Of a DNA stretch of 64,000 nucleotides, positions 8,679-18,664 are shown one piece after another. The notes beneath the pieces are model-generated. The model saw only the letters and a program-made list of their open reading frames with translations. It made no database searches and was not told the origin of the DNA. The stretch's first letter is position 1; the number at the start of each line of letters is the position of its first letter. Origin of the DNA: Kurthia senegalensis (GTDB lineage Bacteria; Bacillota; Bacilli; Bacillales_A; Planococcaceae); the NCBI RefSeq assembly GCF_000285595.1, contig NZ_HE611064.1, forward strand, positions 57,341 to 121,340, read 5' to 3'. Both the position numbers and the translations under genes were made by a program.

Positions 8679-9296
8679 ATGACACGTGTAAAAATATGCG
8701 GATTAAAGCTTGTCGAAAGTGTCCACATTGCAACGAAAGAACGTGCCGATATGGTTGGATTTGTTTTTGCGAAAAGTAAAAGACAACTGACACTACAAGA
8801 AGCGAAACAACTTGCGAAAGATGTACCACCGTCTGTTTTAAAAGTAGGCGTCTTCGTGAATGAGCGACTAGAAAATGTTCTAACGATTGCGCAACAAGTC
8901 CCTCTAGATGTTATTCAATTACACGGGCATGAAACAAATGAATACATTCAAAAAATCCCATATCCGACGATTAAAGCGCTCGGTATTCGAACAGAGGAAG
9001 ATGTGAAAAGCTTATCTAATTATCCATCTGCTACGTACATGCTCGTCGACGCACCAATCGCTGGAAGCGGTGAAACATTTAATTGGGCATTACTTAAAAA
9101 TGTTCAACAACCACTTATTTTAGCAGGTGGACTTCACATAAATAATGTAGAAGAAGCTATTCGAACGGTGAACCCTTATATGGTTGACGTATCAAGTGGT
9201 GTAGAAACAAATGGCCAAAAAGATTCGAAAAAAATAAAGCAATTTATTCAAAGAGTGAAACAGGGAGAGATGACAGATGACAGAAGCGACGATTAA
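8679..9296 (+). CDS. trpF: phosphoribosylanthranilate isomerase
   Basis: TrpF isomerises phosphoribosylanthranilate. The 205-residue TIM barrel opens with the family motif VKICGL (catalytic Cys), has QLHGHE in the middle and [10 protein letters not shown] near residue 148, and ends with the DVSSGVE phosphate site. I start at the ATG at 8679, just past the trpC stop and after AAGAAGG; the longer frame from 8622 lies inside trpC. The last 20 bases overlap trpB, so translation is coupled. Confidence 0.96.
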   Translation: MTRVKICGLKLVESVHIATKERADMVGFVFAKSKRQLTLQEAKQLAKDVPPSVLKVGVFVNERLENVLTIAQQVPLDVIQLHGHETNEYIQKIPYPTIKALGIRTEEDVKSLSNYPSATYMLVDAPIAGSGETFNWALLKNVQQPLILAGGLHINNVEEAIRTVNPYMVDVSSGVETNGQKDSKKIKQFIQRVKQGEMTDDRSDD

Positions 9297-10467
9297 AAAA
9301 GGGCGTTATGGGAAGTTTGGAGGACAATTCGTACCGGAAACGTTAATGACAGCTTTACAACAATTAGAGCAAGCGTATGAAGAAGCAAAACAAGATCCAA
9401 CGTTCCAACAAAAATTGAACGGTTATTTAAAAGATTATGTAGGGAGAGAAAATCCGCTTTACTACGCAGAACGCTTAACGAAAAAACTAGGTGGCGCAAA
9501 GATTTATTTAAAACGAGAAGATTTAAATCATACTGGCGCACATAAAATTAACAATGCACTCGGACAAGCGCTATTAGCACAACGTATGGGGAAAAAGAAA
9601 GTCGTCGCAGAAACAGGTGCGGGACAGCACGGTGTAGCAACCGCAACCGTTTGTGCGTTATTTGATTTAGAATGTATCGTCTTTATGGGAAAAGAAGATG
9701 TGAAACGCCAAGCATTGAATGTTTTTCGTATGGAGTTACTCGGAGCAACTGTCGTATCTGTCGACCAAGGTTCTGGAACACTTAAAGATGCTTGTAATGA
9801 AGCGCTACGTTACTGGGTCTCTAACGTAGAAGATACGCATTATATTTTAGGTTCCGCTTTAGGTCCTCATCCATTCCCTGCGATTGTGAGAGATTTCCAA
9901 CGCGTCATTGGAGATGAAACGCGCCGACAAATTTTAGAAAAAGAAGGAAAACTACCAAATACAATCGTTGCTTGTGTCGGAGGCGGAAGTAATGCAATCG
10001 GGATGTTTACACCTTTCGTAGAAGATGAAGACGTTGCTTTATATGGTGTTGAAGCGGCTGGTAGTGGCATTCAAAGTGGCTTACATGCCGCTGCATTTGC
10101 TGAACTACAAGAAGGGGTTTTGCACGGGGCATACATGTATATTTTGCAAGATGAACATGGTTTCATTAAAGAAGCACACTCTATTTCTGCCGGCTTAGAT
10201 TATCCAGGTGTTGGACCTGAACATTGTCATTTACACGATATAGGGCGTGTGCAGTATGATGCGGTCACAGATGATGAAGCACTGGAAGGATTACAATTAC
10301 TATCTCGCACAGAAGGCATTATTCCTGCATTAGAAAGTAGTCATGCGATTTATTATGCCGCTCAATTAGCCAAAAAAATGAAACAAGATGAAATTTTAGT
10401 TATTTGCCTTTCAGGACGTGGTGATAAAGACGTTCAAACCGTGCAAAAAGCATTGGAGGAAAAGTAA
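9277..10467 (+). CDS. trpB: tryptophan synthase beta chain
   Basis: TrpB condenses indole with serine to give tryptophan, using pyridoxal phosphate. The 396-residue length is typical. The PLP lysine lies in [12 protein letters not shown] near residue 90, followed by AETGAGQHG and the phosphate-binding loop GGGSNAIG near residue 235. The substrate-gating LSGRGDKD motif is at the C-terminus. It overlaps the end of trpF by 20 bases and is followed by trpA one base after its stop, so the alpha2beta2 partners are made together. Confidence 0.98.
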   Translation: MTEATIKKGRYGKFGGQFVPETLMTALQQLEQAYEEAKQDPTFQQKLNGYLKDYVGRENPLYYAERLTKKLGGAKIYLKREDLNHTGAHKINNALGQALLAQRMGKKKVVAETGAGQHGVATATVCALFDLECIVFMGKEDVKRQALNVFRMELLGATVVSVDQGSGTLKDACNEALRYWVSNVEDTHYILGSALGPHPFPAIVRDFQRVIGDETRRQILEKEGKLPNTIVACVGGGSNAIGMFTPFVEDEDVALYGVEAAGSGIQSGLHAAAFAELQEGVLHGAYMYILQDEHGFIKEAHSISAGLDYPGVGPEHCHLHDIGRVQYDAVTDDEALEGLQLLSRTEGIIPALESSHAIYYAAQLAKKMKQDEILVICLSGRGDKDVQTVQKALEEK

Positions 10468-10468
10468 A

Positions 10469-11242
10469 ATGAAAACACTTCAAACACAAATTGAACGTAT
10501 TAAAGCACGAGGACAAAAAGCGTTTGTCCCTTACGTAATGGCAGGAGATGGCCATTTAGAAGAACAACTTCTTTATTTGCAGCAAAAAGGAGCAACAGCG
10601 ATTGAAGTCGGTATTCCATTTAGTGATCCTGTAGCAGACGGACCCGTCATTCAAGAAGCGGGGCAACGAGCGCTTCAAAACGGGGCGAACTTAACACGTA
10701 TTTTAAAAGAACTTCATACGCTACAAGCGACGATTCATATCCCACTTGTCTTAATGACGTATTTAAACCCTATTATTCACTATGGCATAGAGAAATTTGT
10801 TCGAGAAGCGGAAGCAGCGAATGTAAAAGGGCTTATTATTCCTGATATGCCACTTGAGGAAGCCGATTGTATTCAACCATTTTTAATCGAAACTGACATC
10901 GCACTCGTCCAGCTTATTTCTTTAACGAGTCCTTTAGAGAGAATTAATAAATTAGCCGCTGCTGCAGAAGGGTTTATTTATGCTGTAACGGTAAACGGCA
11001 CAACCGGTTCTCAAAGTCAATTCAAATCGAATTTACACGAGCATTTTGAAGTGCTTGAACGCGCGGCATCTATCCCAGTACTAGCAGGTTTCGGCATTTC
11101 TACGCCACAACAAGTTCAAGAAATGAATCAATACGTAGACGGCGTCATCGTTGGAAGTGCTATCGTCAAAGCATTTCACGAAAATAACAATTCACATATA
11201 GATGAATTGCTAGCCGCTGCTTCATCGCCAATTCGTTCGTAA
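10469..11242 (+). CDS. trpA: tryptophan synthase alpha chain
   Basis: TrpA cleaves indole-3-glycerol phosphate and passes indole to TrpB. At 257 residues the length is as expected. The catalytic Glu and Asp are in AIEVGIPFSDPVADGP near residue 45, and the flexible loop and phosphate site in YAVTVNGTTG near residue 170 and GFGIS near 207. The start is the ATG at 10469, 8 bases after GGAGGA inside the end of trpB. It closes the operon and is followed by a terminator. Confidence 0.97.
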   Translation: MKTLQTQIERIKARGQKAFVPYVMAGDGHLEEQLLYLQQKGATAIEVGIPFSDPVADGPVIQEAGQRALQNGANLTRILKELHTLQATIHIPLVLMTYLNPIIHYGIEKFVREAEAANVKGLIIPDMPLEEADCIQPFLIETDIALVQLISLTSPLERINKLAAAAEGFIYAVTVNGTTGSQSQFKSNLHEHFEVLERAASIPVLAGFGISTPQQVQEMNQYVDGVIVGSAIVKAFHENNNSHIDELLAAASSPIRS

Positions 11243-11278
11243 GCTCTTTCGTTAAGTTTCGAATTTAATTTACCAATC

Positions 11279-11326
11279 AAAAAAGATACTTCCAAAAGTT
11301 TTATCTTTTAGAAGTATCTTTTTTAT
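11279..11326. terminator. bidirectional terminator after trpA
   Basis: Stem AAAAGATACTTC / GAAGTATCTTTT with an 18-base internal region and T runs on both strands. It serves trpA and possibly the convergent AbrB-family gene. Confidence 0.8.
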
Positions 11327-11371
11327 ATATTCTTAGAAATTGAGGTTCAGTCTTTTATGAGAAGATTTTCT

Positions 11372-12445
11372 TTATTTTAATGATGACGCTGTATACCGTC
11401 GAACTGCTAGTGTAATGAGTGGTGGAACGAGGAAATATACGAATAGCATTCTAAATACTTGATACATCGTAATCATAGACAAATCTGCGCCAATCTCATG
11501 TCCGATAATACCCATTTGATCTACACCGCCTGGGGCAAGACTTAAAAACCCTGTTGCAATAGATGTTTTTTCAATCCATGGCATCCAAGTAGCACTAAGT
11601 AAAAAGGCTGTCGCAATAAGCGTAACACAACTTAAAATGCTGAGTGGGATAACGACTTTCTTTCTCGGTAAATCTGATGGATTCAGCAACAAGCCAATAT
11701 GTGTACCGATTACTAACTGACAAATAGCCATAAACCAGTTTGGTAAAGAAAATGCTGAAATTCCGATGAAACAACTAATGAAAATCGTTCCGACAATTGG
11801 TCCGAGAATCGTCGGTGCGGGGACTTTCCACTTTTTAAACAATAAAAAATGGACGTAACATACGACGATATACAAAATAATTTTAATTAAAAGCGGTACA
11901 TCGAAACGGTCATTTATTGGATTTATAAAGGCTGTTGGATTCGTTACAGCTTGTTGAATTGCTGGGATGTGTACAATTAATGGTACGAGTGAGACGATCA
12001 TAATGACTCGAATCGTGTGGAAGAAAGCGACTACCGTAATATTAATACCACGCAGTTGTTCTGCCAGTGCCACAATTTGTGTCAAGCCGCCGGGGACACT
12101 GCTCGTAAGCGCTGTCGGGTAATCGACTCGACCAAATTTAGAAAGTAACCAAGAAAACAGTAAACTAATCGCAAAGAGGACGAGTGTTGTAACGAGCATG
12201 CTCGGAATATGATGAACCATACTTTTTAATATAGGTAATGTAAAAGCAGAACCTAGAGCATAGCCGATAATCATTAAACAATAATTACGTATTTTTTTAG
12301 GCCATTTCAGCGGGAGCGATGTTAGTTGGTTCAATAAAAGCATCGTAATCATCGGTCCTAAAAGAAAAGGCACGGGAATGCGGCATACATAAAAGAGTAT
12401 CGCTCCAAATAATGAACATAGTAATGTAATAAAATAAGGATTCAT
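11372..12445 (-). CDS. AbrB family (ammonia monooxygenase-like) membrane protein
   Basis: Polytopic membrane protein of about 357 residues made of two similar halves, typical of the AbrB/AmoA-like family of putative transporters (not the AbrB transition-state regulator). Each half has a proline-glycine stretch, VPFLLGPMI near residue 25 and APTILGPIVG near 215, and a PGGxxQ/D motif, SVPGGLTQI near 120 and LAPGGVDQMG near 310. The start is the ATG at 12445 after AAAGGTG; the in-frame ATG at 12469 lacks a ribosome binding site. The substrate of this family is not established. Confidence 0.75.
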   Translation of the reverse strand: MNPYFITLLCSLFGAILFYVCRIPVPFLLGPMITMLLLNQLTSLPLKWPKKIRNYCLMIIGYALGSAFTLPILKSMVHHIPSMLVTTLVLFAISLLFSWLLSKFGRVDYPTALTSSVPGGLTQIVALAEQLRGINITVVAFFHTIRVIMIVSLVPLIVHIPAIQQAVTNPTAFINPINDRFDVPLLIKIILYIVVCYVHFLLFKKWKVPAPTILGPIVGTIFISCFIGISAFSLPNWFMAICQLVIGTHIGLLLNPSDLPRKKVVIPLSILSCVTLIATAFLLSATWMPWIEKTSIATGFLSLAPGGVDQMGIIGHEIGADLSMITMYQVFRMLFVYFLVPPLITLAVRRYTASSLK

Positions 12446-12547
12446 AAGGGCACACCTTTCTAGCCACAATTATACCGATTATTCTTCGTTTCGCCAATTA
12501 TTTTAAATAATATTATTATGTAAACTAATAAACGAATATAAAAAGAA

Positions 12548-12667
12548 TTACTTTTGCTGATTTCTATCATAATAGGAATCAGTGAGTATAGTAAAAAATG
12601 CGATAACTGCAAAAGATATGTCGATTAAAAGCTTATTTCTAGCCAATTTATTATAAACTGTTTTCAA
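12548..12667 (-). CDS. small hypothetical protein, 39 residues
   Basis: A short frame with a strong AAAGGAG at proper distance from a TTG start at 12667. It encodes 39 residues: basic N-terminus (KTVYNKLARNKLL), one hydrophobic stretch (IDISFAVIAFFTIL), polar tail. It may be a single-pass small membrane protein. It lies alone between two divergent genes. The ribosome binding site is the main support, so the call is tentative. Confidence 0.4.
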   Translation of the reverse strand: MKTVYNKLARNKLLIDISFAVIAFFTILTDSYYDRNQQK

Positions 12668-12819
12668 TAAGGGCACTCCTTTAGTCAATGCTATTTTTAA
12701 TGAATTACGAATGAAACATTTTATCGAAAAATGATTTCTTTTGTTTATTTACCCTCTCTCATTGTAAATATAGTAAAATACCTTTATCTTTACCGATTTT
12801 TTTCGAAAGGAAATGAATA

Positions 12820-13773
12820 ATGACACGTCACATACCAATTGAATTTTCTATCCCTCAATTTCCGTTAAAATCTATTAATTGCTACATAACAGACAATGAA
12901 CAGCAAACGATTTTAATTGATGCAGGAATTAACCATCCAGCTTTTAAAGATTTTTTCAAGAAGACAATTACAAGTGAAAACATGTCCATTTCATCACTCG
13001 ATGCCGTTTATTTAACGCATCATCATGAAGATCACGTCGGGCTTTTACCGTATGTATTGTCGAAAAAAGAGCTTCCTGTTTACGTTCATAAAGAAGCGTT
13101 ACCTCGCTTGCGATATGAAGAGGATTTCTTATTAATGCGCATGCATTTTTTCGAGCAGTTGTATCGTAACTTAGATTGTTTAGAAGATGCCGAGCAGCGT
13201 TTTAAAAAATTACAGAAAACGTACGAAAAACGACATGAATTAAAAATAGATGCTGATTTTCGAATCATCGAACCGAATAAACATCTCGGTCGGTTCCAAG
13301 TAATTCATTTACCAGGACACTCCGAAGATTCTATTGGATTTTACGATGCGATAGCACAAGAAATATTCGCTGGAGATGCTTTATTAGCTCAAACATCGAC
13401 TAATCCAATTGTCGATCCAAACGTGAACGGTGAGTATGTTCATAATAGTTCGCAACAAAGAAATACATGGACGAAACTTGCTAATATGCCGATTCGTACA
13501 TTGTACGCAGGACATCAGCAACCGATTAAACAAGTTGCTGCAGTCGTTTTTCAAAAACAACAGAAATGGTTAGCGAAAGAACAAAAAGTACTTTCGCTTT
13601 TAAATCATCCGATGACAGGAAGAGAAATTGCTCAAACTTTTTACGGTTCGTTGTATAAAAAACAATTTTCACTTATCATGTCTGAAATGGTCGGTTTGTT
13701 AGATCTTTTAGAAAAGAAAGAACAAATTATAAAAATCGTAGAGAAAGGACGGTATATTTTTATGAAACGATAG
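12820..13773 (+). CDS. metallo-beta-lactamase fold hydrolase
   Basis: Cytoplasmic MBL-fold enzyme of 317 residues. The metal-binding motif LTHHHEDHVG lies near residues 65-74, a further His in HLPGHSEDS near 165, an Asp in FAGDALL near 186, and the last His in YAGHQQP near 227. This is the full two-metal set of glyoxalase-II-like hydrolases. The C-terminal 80 residues form a helical, possibly winged-helix extension, as in many MBL proteins acting on thioesters or lipids. The start is the ATG at 12820 after GAAAGGAA. The substrate is unknown. Confidence 0.82.
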   Translation: MTRHIPIEFSIPQFPLKSINCYITDNEQQTILIDAGINHPAFKDFFKKTITSENMSISSLDAVYLTHHHEDHVGLLPYVLSKKELPVYVHKEALPRLRYEEDFLLMRMHFFEQLYRNLDCLEDAEQRFKKLQKTYEKRHELKIDADFRIIEPNKHLGRFQVIHLPGHSEDSIGFYDAIAQEIFAGDALLAQTSTNPIVDPNVNGEYVHNSSQQRNTWTKLANMPIRTLYAGHQQPIKQVAAVVFQKQQKWLAKEQKVLSLLNHPMTGREIAQTFYGSLYKKQFSLIMSEMVGLLDLLEKKEQIIKIVEKGRYIFMKR

Positions 13774-13982
13774 GCACTATGCCTAAAGATAAATATTCTG
13801 AATATTCAGATGAAGCTTCGCTAAGAACTTTAATGAATGTATTCGTGCGTAAAAGGCGATTTCAAAAATGCGATTTTCCTATTCATTATCCAACTGCTGA
13901 AATAAAAATTTTGGGAAATTTAGTACGCTATGAATTTCTTTCTAAAATGCAAAAAAAGCATCATTTTTTAAATAAAATAGAA

Positions 13983-14020
13983 AAAGGTTCCCAAATGTAT
14001 ATTTGGGAACCTTTTTTGTG
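13983..14020 (+). terminator. rho-independent terminator
   Basis: Stem AAAGGTTCCCAAAT / ATTTGGGAACCTTT, loop GTAT, followed by T run. It lies 200 bases after the MBL gene. The bases between hold a frame without a ribosome binding site that runs through this hairpin, which I do not accept as a gene. Confidence 0.8.
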
Positions 14021-14070
14021 GTAAAATAAGATGAATTATGACGGAAATAAAGAGATTGAGGCGAGTATTT

Positions 14071-15035
14071 ATGAAGAAAAATCCAAAAGTACTGAAAGAT
14101 TTTTTGATTTATTTAACAGCAATTAAAGGGAAATCGAAACGAACACGTGATGAATACGAATATGACTTAACCTTGTTCTTTAAATTTTTAATCGCATTAG
14201 AACGCGATTTAGATGTGACAAATTTAAAGGAAGTATCCATCGATGAAGTAGATGTCATATTTATGCAAAAAATTTCATTAGAAGATATGTATTTATTTCT
14301 AGAATATTGCGAGGAAGTACGGAAAAATAGTGCAGTAACACGTGCTCGAAAAGTAGCGACGTTAAAATCATTCTTCAAATACTTAAAAACGAAAAACGTT
14401 TAATTGATGATAATCCTGCAGAACTTTTAGAAACTCCGAAAACGAATCGAAAACAGCCTGTTTATTTGAAGTTACCCGAAGCAGAGCAGTTTTTATTACA
14501 TATCCCATCACGCACGCATTATTACCGCGATATGTGCATGATGACCTTTTTATTAAATATTGGTTTACGTGTAACGGAATTATGTAACCTAACAATGAAA
14601 GATGTCAAAGATCGTTACATTACAATCGTCGGAAAAGGTGGAAAAGAACGTCGTATTTACTTGAATGATCGTTGTATGGAAACATTAGAGGATTATTTAC
14701 AAAATGAAAGACCTGCTTTAGCTAATAAACTTGGCACAGAGGCATTGTTTCTATCGCAAAAGGGAACGATGCTTACGAGACAACGCGTAGCAAAAATCGT
14801 AAAAAGTATTAATGCCGCTTCAAAGTTAAACATTGATCATCTAACGCCGCATAAACTTCGCCACACATCTGCGACAATCATGTACCAAAATGGTGCAGAC
14901 ATTAGAAGCTTACAACAAATTTTAGGGCATTCTAATTTGTCGACAACACAAATTTACACGCACGTTGAAGATGAAATGTTGAAAAAAGTGTTCGATAATA
15001 ACCCATTGAATCATCGTACGACAGATTCTGAATAA
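14071..15035 (+). pseudogene. tyrosine recombinase, XerC/XerD-like (frameshifted)
   Basis: Site-specific recombinase of the XerC/D type. The N-terminal SAM-like core-binding domain (KGKSKRTRDEYEYDL) starts at the ATG at 14071 after a GAGG-rich stretch and stops at 14403. The catalytic domain continues in the next frame: GLRVTELCNL (Arg), KGGKERR (Lys), HKLRHTSAT (His-x-x-Arg), LGHSNLSTT (His) and the Tyr in QIYTHV. Adding one A to the five-A run at 14392-14396 gives an unbroken protein of about 321 residues. All catalytic residues are present, so a sequencing error is quite possible. No integrase-linked mobile element or att site is visible. Confidence 0.8.
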
Positions 15036-15200
15036 AAATTGAAAAATAATGTTTTTCGTTTTTATTTTAAGAATACGTATCAAAACAATGATATAGAACT
15101 TTATAGCTAATAAAGACATATATTTTCAGTTCAATCTATTATTTCATTCGCCTTTTTTACTGTATACGTAGGGAATTAAGTTAATTTGGAATATATTCCA
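15036..15200. other. intergenic region upstream of the purine riboswitch promoter
   Basis: AT-rich stretch without a gene. Its end holds the 14-base perfect palindrome TGGAATATATTCCA at 15187-15200, which directly abuts the -35 box of the next promoter and may be an operator. Confidence 0.4.
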
Positions 15201-15229
15201 TTGACGCTATGACATAAATTTGTTATTAT
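15201..15229 (+). promoter_or_regulatory. promoter of the purine permease leader
   Basis: TTGACG at 15201-15206 and TATTAT at 15224-15229 with a 17-base spacer, about 30 bases before the riboswitch aptamer. Confidence 0.7.
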
Positions 15230-15256
15230 TCTACTATTATTTTAAAAGAATATAGA

Positions 15257-15325
15257 CCTTGTATAAATTCAAGAATATGGCTTGAAAGTTTCTACCAGCT
15301 ACCTTTAAATAGCTTGTCTACAAGG
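15257..15325 (+). promoter_or_regulatory. purine riboswitch aptamer, guanine type
   Basis: P1 is CCTTGTA (15257-15263) pairing with TACAAGG (15319-15325). P2 is followed by the conserved J2/3 stretch GTTTCTACC, and P3 is AGCTA/TAGCT. The base just before the P1 3' strand, equivalent to position 74, is C at 15318, which predicts guanine or hypoxanthine recognition rather than adenine. It controls the purine permease downstream through the terminator at 15369-15408. Confidence 0.92.
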
Positions 15326-15368
15326 ATTGAAAAATAAACATGCTATTTTTTAATTCTGTTTGTAAAGT

Positions 15369-15408
15369 AACTTTGGCCTCGCATTTGCTCGGTCAAAGTT
15401 TTTTTGCA
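15369..15408 (+). terminator. riboswitch expression-platform terminator
   Basis: Stem AACTTTGGCC / GGTCAAAGTT followed by seven T. It would form when purine is bound and stop transcription of the permease gene. Confidence 0.85.
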
Positions 15409-15473
15409 TTTATGACACCTATATACTTTCTTTATATCTTTTAATGACAACTTCATAAGTAGGAGATTAGATC

Positions 15474-16769
15474 ATGAAAAACTTTTTCAAATTCGCGGAA
15501 CGTAACACAACGTACAAAAGAGAAACGATTGCAGGGATTACAACATTCTTATCAATTGCATACATTTTAATCGTTAACCCGCATATTTTAGCTCAATCTG
15601 GTATGGATCAAGGAGCGGTATTTACAGCAACTGCGCTAACAGCAATCATTGGTACGTTATTAATGGCGATTTTAGCCAACTTCCCAATTGCAATTGCACC
15701 TAGTATGGGATTAAACTCAATTTTTACTTTTAGTATTTGTATCGGTATGGGCATCCGCTGGGAAGTCGCTTTAACAGGCGTATTTATTGCTGGTGTCATT
15801 TTTATGATTTTAAGCGTATTAAAAATCCGTGAAAAAATCATTAACATTATTCCGAAAGATTTAAAATTCGCTATCGCAGCAGGAATCGGTTTCTTCATTA
15901 CTTTTATCGGTTTGAAAAATGGTGGTATTATCGTCGGAAACAAGGACACATTCGTTTCAATTGGTAACTTAACATCTCCAATGACGTTACTTGCCATTTT
16001 AGGTTTAGTTATTACCGTTATTTTACTCGTACGTGGGATTAACGGCGGGATTTTCTACGGTATGGTTATTACGACAATCGTTGGTATGTTCTGTGGCTTA
16101 ATTGAAGTACCAACATCAATTATCGGTAGCATTCCGAGCCTTGAACCTACATTTGGTGTTGTGTTCAGTCATTTTGGTGATGTGTTTAACATTGAAATGG
16201 TCACAGCTATTTTCACATTTTTAATCGTTGCATTTTTTGACACAGCCGGTGCTTTAATCGGTTTAACAAGTCAAGCAGGTATGATGAAAGATAACAAAAT
16301 TCCAAACATTGGAAAAGGTTTATTAGCAGATTCAACTGCAGGTGCAATTGGTGCTGTTTTAGGTACATCAACACCTGCAACGAGCGTTGAGTCTTCAGCA
16401 GGTATTGCACTTGGTGGACGTACAGGATTCACAGCCATCGTTATCGCTATTTGTTTTGCGATTGCTATGTTCTTCTCTCCATTAGTTAATATTATTTCAG
16501 TCGAAGTAACGTCAGCTGCATTAATTATCGTTGGTTCATTAATGGCAATGGAAATCCGTCGTATTGATTGGTCAAAATTAGAAATCGTTATCCCGGCATT
16601 CTTGACGATTATTATGATGCCACTTACTTCTAGTGTCGCCATCGGCATTGGTGTAGGATTTATTTTCTATCCAATTTGCTTAGCAGCTCAAAAACGTTTC
16701 AAAGAAATTCATCCAATTATGTACGTTCTTTGTATTTTATTTATTTTATATTTTGCATTCATTCTTTAA
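15474..16769 (+). CDS. pbuG: NCS2-family guanine/hypoxanthine permease (AzgA/PbuG type)
   Basis: Proton-coupled purine base importer in the cytoplasmic membrane, 431 residues with about 12 to 13 membrane segments. AzgA-subfamily landmarks are the N-terminal RETIAGITTFLSIAYILIVN, the substrate-site stretch APSMGLNS near residue 76, FFDTAGALIGL near 254, and the TPATSVESSAGI loop near 300. The guanine-type riboswitch in its leader agrees with import of hypoxanthine or guanine. It starts at the ATG at 15474 after AGGAG and is a single-gene unit with its own terminator. The family assignment is firm; the exact base is inferred. Confidence 0.92.
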   Translation: MKNFFKFAERNTTYKRETIAGITTFLSIAYILIVNPHILAQSGMDQGAVFTATALTAIIGTLLMAILANFPIAIAPSMGLNSIFTFSICIGMGIRWEVALTGVFIAGVIFMILSVLKIREKIINIIPKDLKFAIAAGIGFFITFIGLKNGGIIVGNKDTFVSIGNLTSPMTLLAILGLVITVILLVRGINGGIFYGMVITTIVGMFCGLIEVPTSIIGSIPSLEPTFGVVFSHFGDVFNIEMVTAIFTFLIVAFFDTAGALIGLTSQAGMMKDNKIPNIGKGLLADSTAGAIGAVLGTSTPATSVESSAGIALGGRTGFTAIVIAICFAIAMFFSPLVNIISVEVTSAALIIVGSLMAMEIRRIDWSKLEIVIPAFLTIIMMPLTSSVAIGIGVGFIFYPICLAAQKRFKEIHPIMYVLCILFILYFAFIL

Positions 16770-16778
16770 TGTTAGTAA

Positions 16779-16807
16779 AAAGAACTGCCTCGGCAGTTCT
16801 TTTTTTG
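16779..16807 (+). terminator. rho-independent terminator
   Basis: Stem AGAACTGCC / GGCAGTTCT with a TC loop and seven T after the permease gene. Confidence 0.88.
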
Positions 16808-16935
16808 TGACTTTGATAGGTGTAAAGATATCGTTTTGGATTAATTAAATGAATGAATGAAAAAATAATAATTCTTTATATCTAGTTTATGGTAAAATAG
16901 TTTTAGTTAAATAAACCGGTATGGAGGGTTCTATA

Positions 16936-18617
16936 TTGCCTATGAATGAACAAAATGATAAGAAAGTTTTATCCTCTACAACTATTTTAAAAGCAATGAA
17001 TGAAGCGCTCATTATTGCGGTGACGGATGATAGTGGGAAAATATTGTCCGTCAACGATCAATTTTGTAAGATTTCTCAATATAAAAAAGAAGAATTAATC
17101 GGGGAGAATCATAGTAAAATTAGTTCAGGCTATCATACGAAAGAGTTTTTCGAAGAAATGTGGCATACGTTACTTGAACGTAAAACATGGTCTGGTGAAA
17201 TATGCAACCGTGCTAAAGATGGTTCTATTTTTTGGTTGAAAACGACGATTATCCCAAGTTATGATCAATTGAAAAATCAAATGCACTACATTACGATTCG
17301 CACAGATATTACAGAACGTAAAAATATGCCTCATTTAAAAAAACCGTATACAATTGATAGATTGACTCGCTTAGGTAATGGACGCTCACTTGATATGCAC
17401 TTTAATAAAACGCTCGCCACAGACAGTGCTGAAACAATCTCAGGTATTATTATGTTGGATTTAAGTCGTTTAAAAAAGATTAATGATAGTTTTGGGCGCT
17501 CTATTGGGGATTTATTTATATTAAATGCAATAAAAAAAATTAAGCTTACTTTAAGTGAAAATGACAGAATTTTCAGATATAATGGGAAGAAGCTCGTCAT
17601 TACGACAAATGAATTTAAAGTTCCTTTCCTTACCCAACAAATCATCGCTATTTTTAATCGCCCATTCACCATCGAAGAATATCACTTTTATTCGAATGTA
17701 CATATAGGCGTTGCAATTTTTTCTAAAAATGGTTTAACGATTCAACAATTATTGAAAAATGCTGAATTAGCATTAATTGAAGCTAAAAAAGAGCATGGTA
17801 ATAAAGCATTGTATTTTAAAGAGTCGATGACGACCATTTTTACAGAACAACTCGATATAGAAAAAAGGCTTCGAATAGCACTTCATACGAACCAACTCAC
17901 GTTATACTATCAGCCGAAATTTGAAACGAAAACGCATCAATTAATCGGGATGGAGGCATTGCTCCGTTGGTACGATCCCGACTATGGTTTTATTCCACCG
18001 GATAAATTTTTACCGATTGCTGAAAAAAATGGTTTAATGCCACTTATTGATGCATGGGTATTAAAAACAGCCGCTGAACAAATGAAAGAATGGCTCAATC
18101 AATTTCCGCATCTTCCACTACGAGTAGCTGTTAATATTTCACCATTGCACATTCAAGAAAAAATTTTATTTGTTTCGTTGAAAATATTTTACAAGAAGTA
18201 CAATTGAAAGCGATGTATTTAGAAATAGAAATTACGGAAAGTTCATTCATTAATGAGGCAGACAACGTATTACAAACGATTTTAGCTTTGAAACGGTCTG
18301 GTATTTCGATTGCAATCGATGATTTTGGTACAGGTTACTCTTCTTTAGCGTATTTGAAACAATTTCCGATTGATACGATTAAAATTGATAAATCTTTCAT
18401 ACGTGGTATAAAACAGCATTCAAAAGATGCTTCTATGGTAAAAGCGATTATTCATTTAGCACATATTATGAATATGGACGTCGTCGTAGAAGGGGTAGAA
18501 ACGTTAGAAGAGTTGACGATTATTACGTTAGCGAATGGTGATATGATTCAAGGCTATTATTTTTCTCCAGCGCTTGCAGTCGAAAATTTTTACAGAATTA
18601 TTAAAAGTGACGCATGA
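16936..18617 (+). pseudogene. PAS-GGDEF-EAL cyclic di-GMP protein (frameshifted)
   Basis: Soluble signalling protein with a PAS domain (about residues 25-125), a degenerate GGDEF domain and an EAL phosphodiesterase domain. The GGDEF signature is replaced by YNGKKLV, so it should not make c-di-GMP. The EAL part keeps MEALLRW, ITESSF, the metal site DDFGTGYSS, the catalytic Lys region IKIDKSF and VVEGVE, so it should hydrolyse c-di-GMP if intact. The start is the TTG at 16936, 7 bases after GGAGGG; the ATG at 16942 is possible. The frame breaks at the six-A run at 18158-18163, and adding one A restores about 561 residues. No membrane segment is present. Confidence 0.82.
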
Positions 18618-18634
18618 TTCTATGCATCGCAAAT

Positions 18635-18664
18635 AAAAAAGAGATGCCGAAGCATCTCTTTTTT
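18635..18664. terminator. bidirectional terminator
   Basis: Stem AAAAGAGATGC / GCATCTCTTTT with loop CGAA between the convergent EAL and PTS genes, with T runs on both strands. Confidence 0.85.

Noticed and set aside
13779-14024. Frame of 81 codons after the MBL-fold gene
   Set aside because: It has no ribosome binding site, reads through the terminator hairpin at 13983-14020, and has no protein-like pattern.
14071-15035. Prophage or integrative element marked by the tyrosine recombinase
   Set aside because: No phage genes, att repeats or tRNA junction lie nearby, and neighbours are ordinary chromosomal genes. It looks like a stand-alone Xer-type recombinase.
18156-18210. Programmed frameshift in the EAL gene, or two separate proteins overlapping by 4 bases
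   Set aside because: The junction splits the EAL domain itself and the second frame has no ribosome binding site. A lost A in a six-A run explains it more simply, and the same defect occurs elsewhere in the window.
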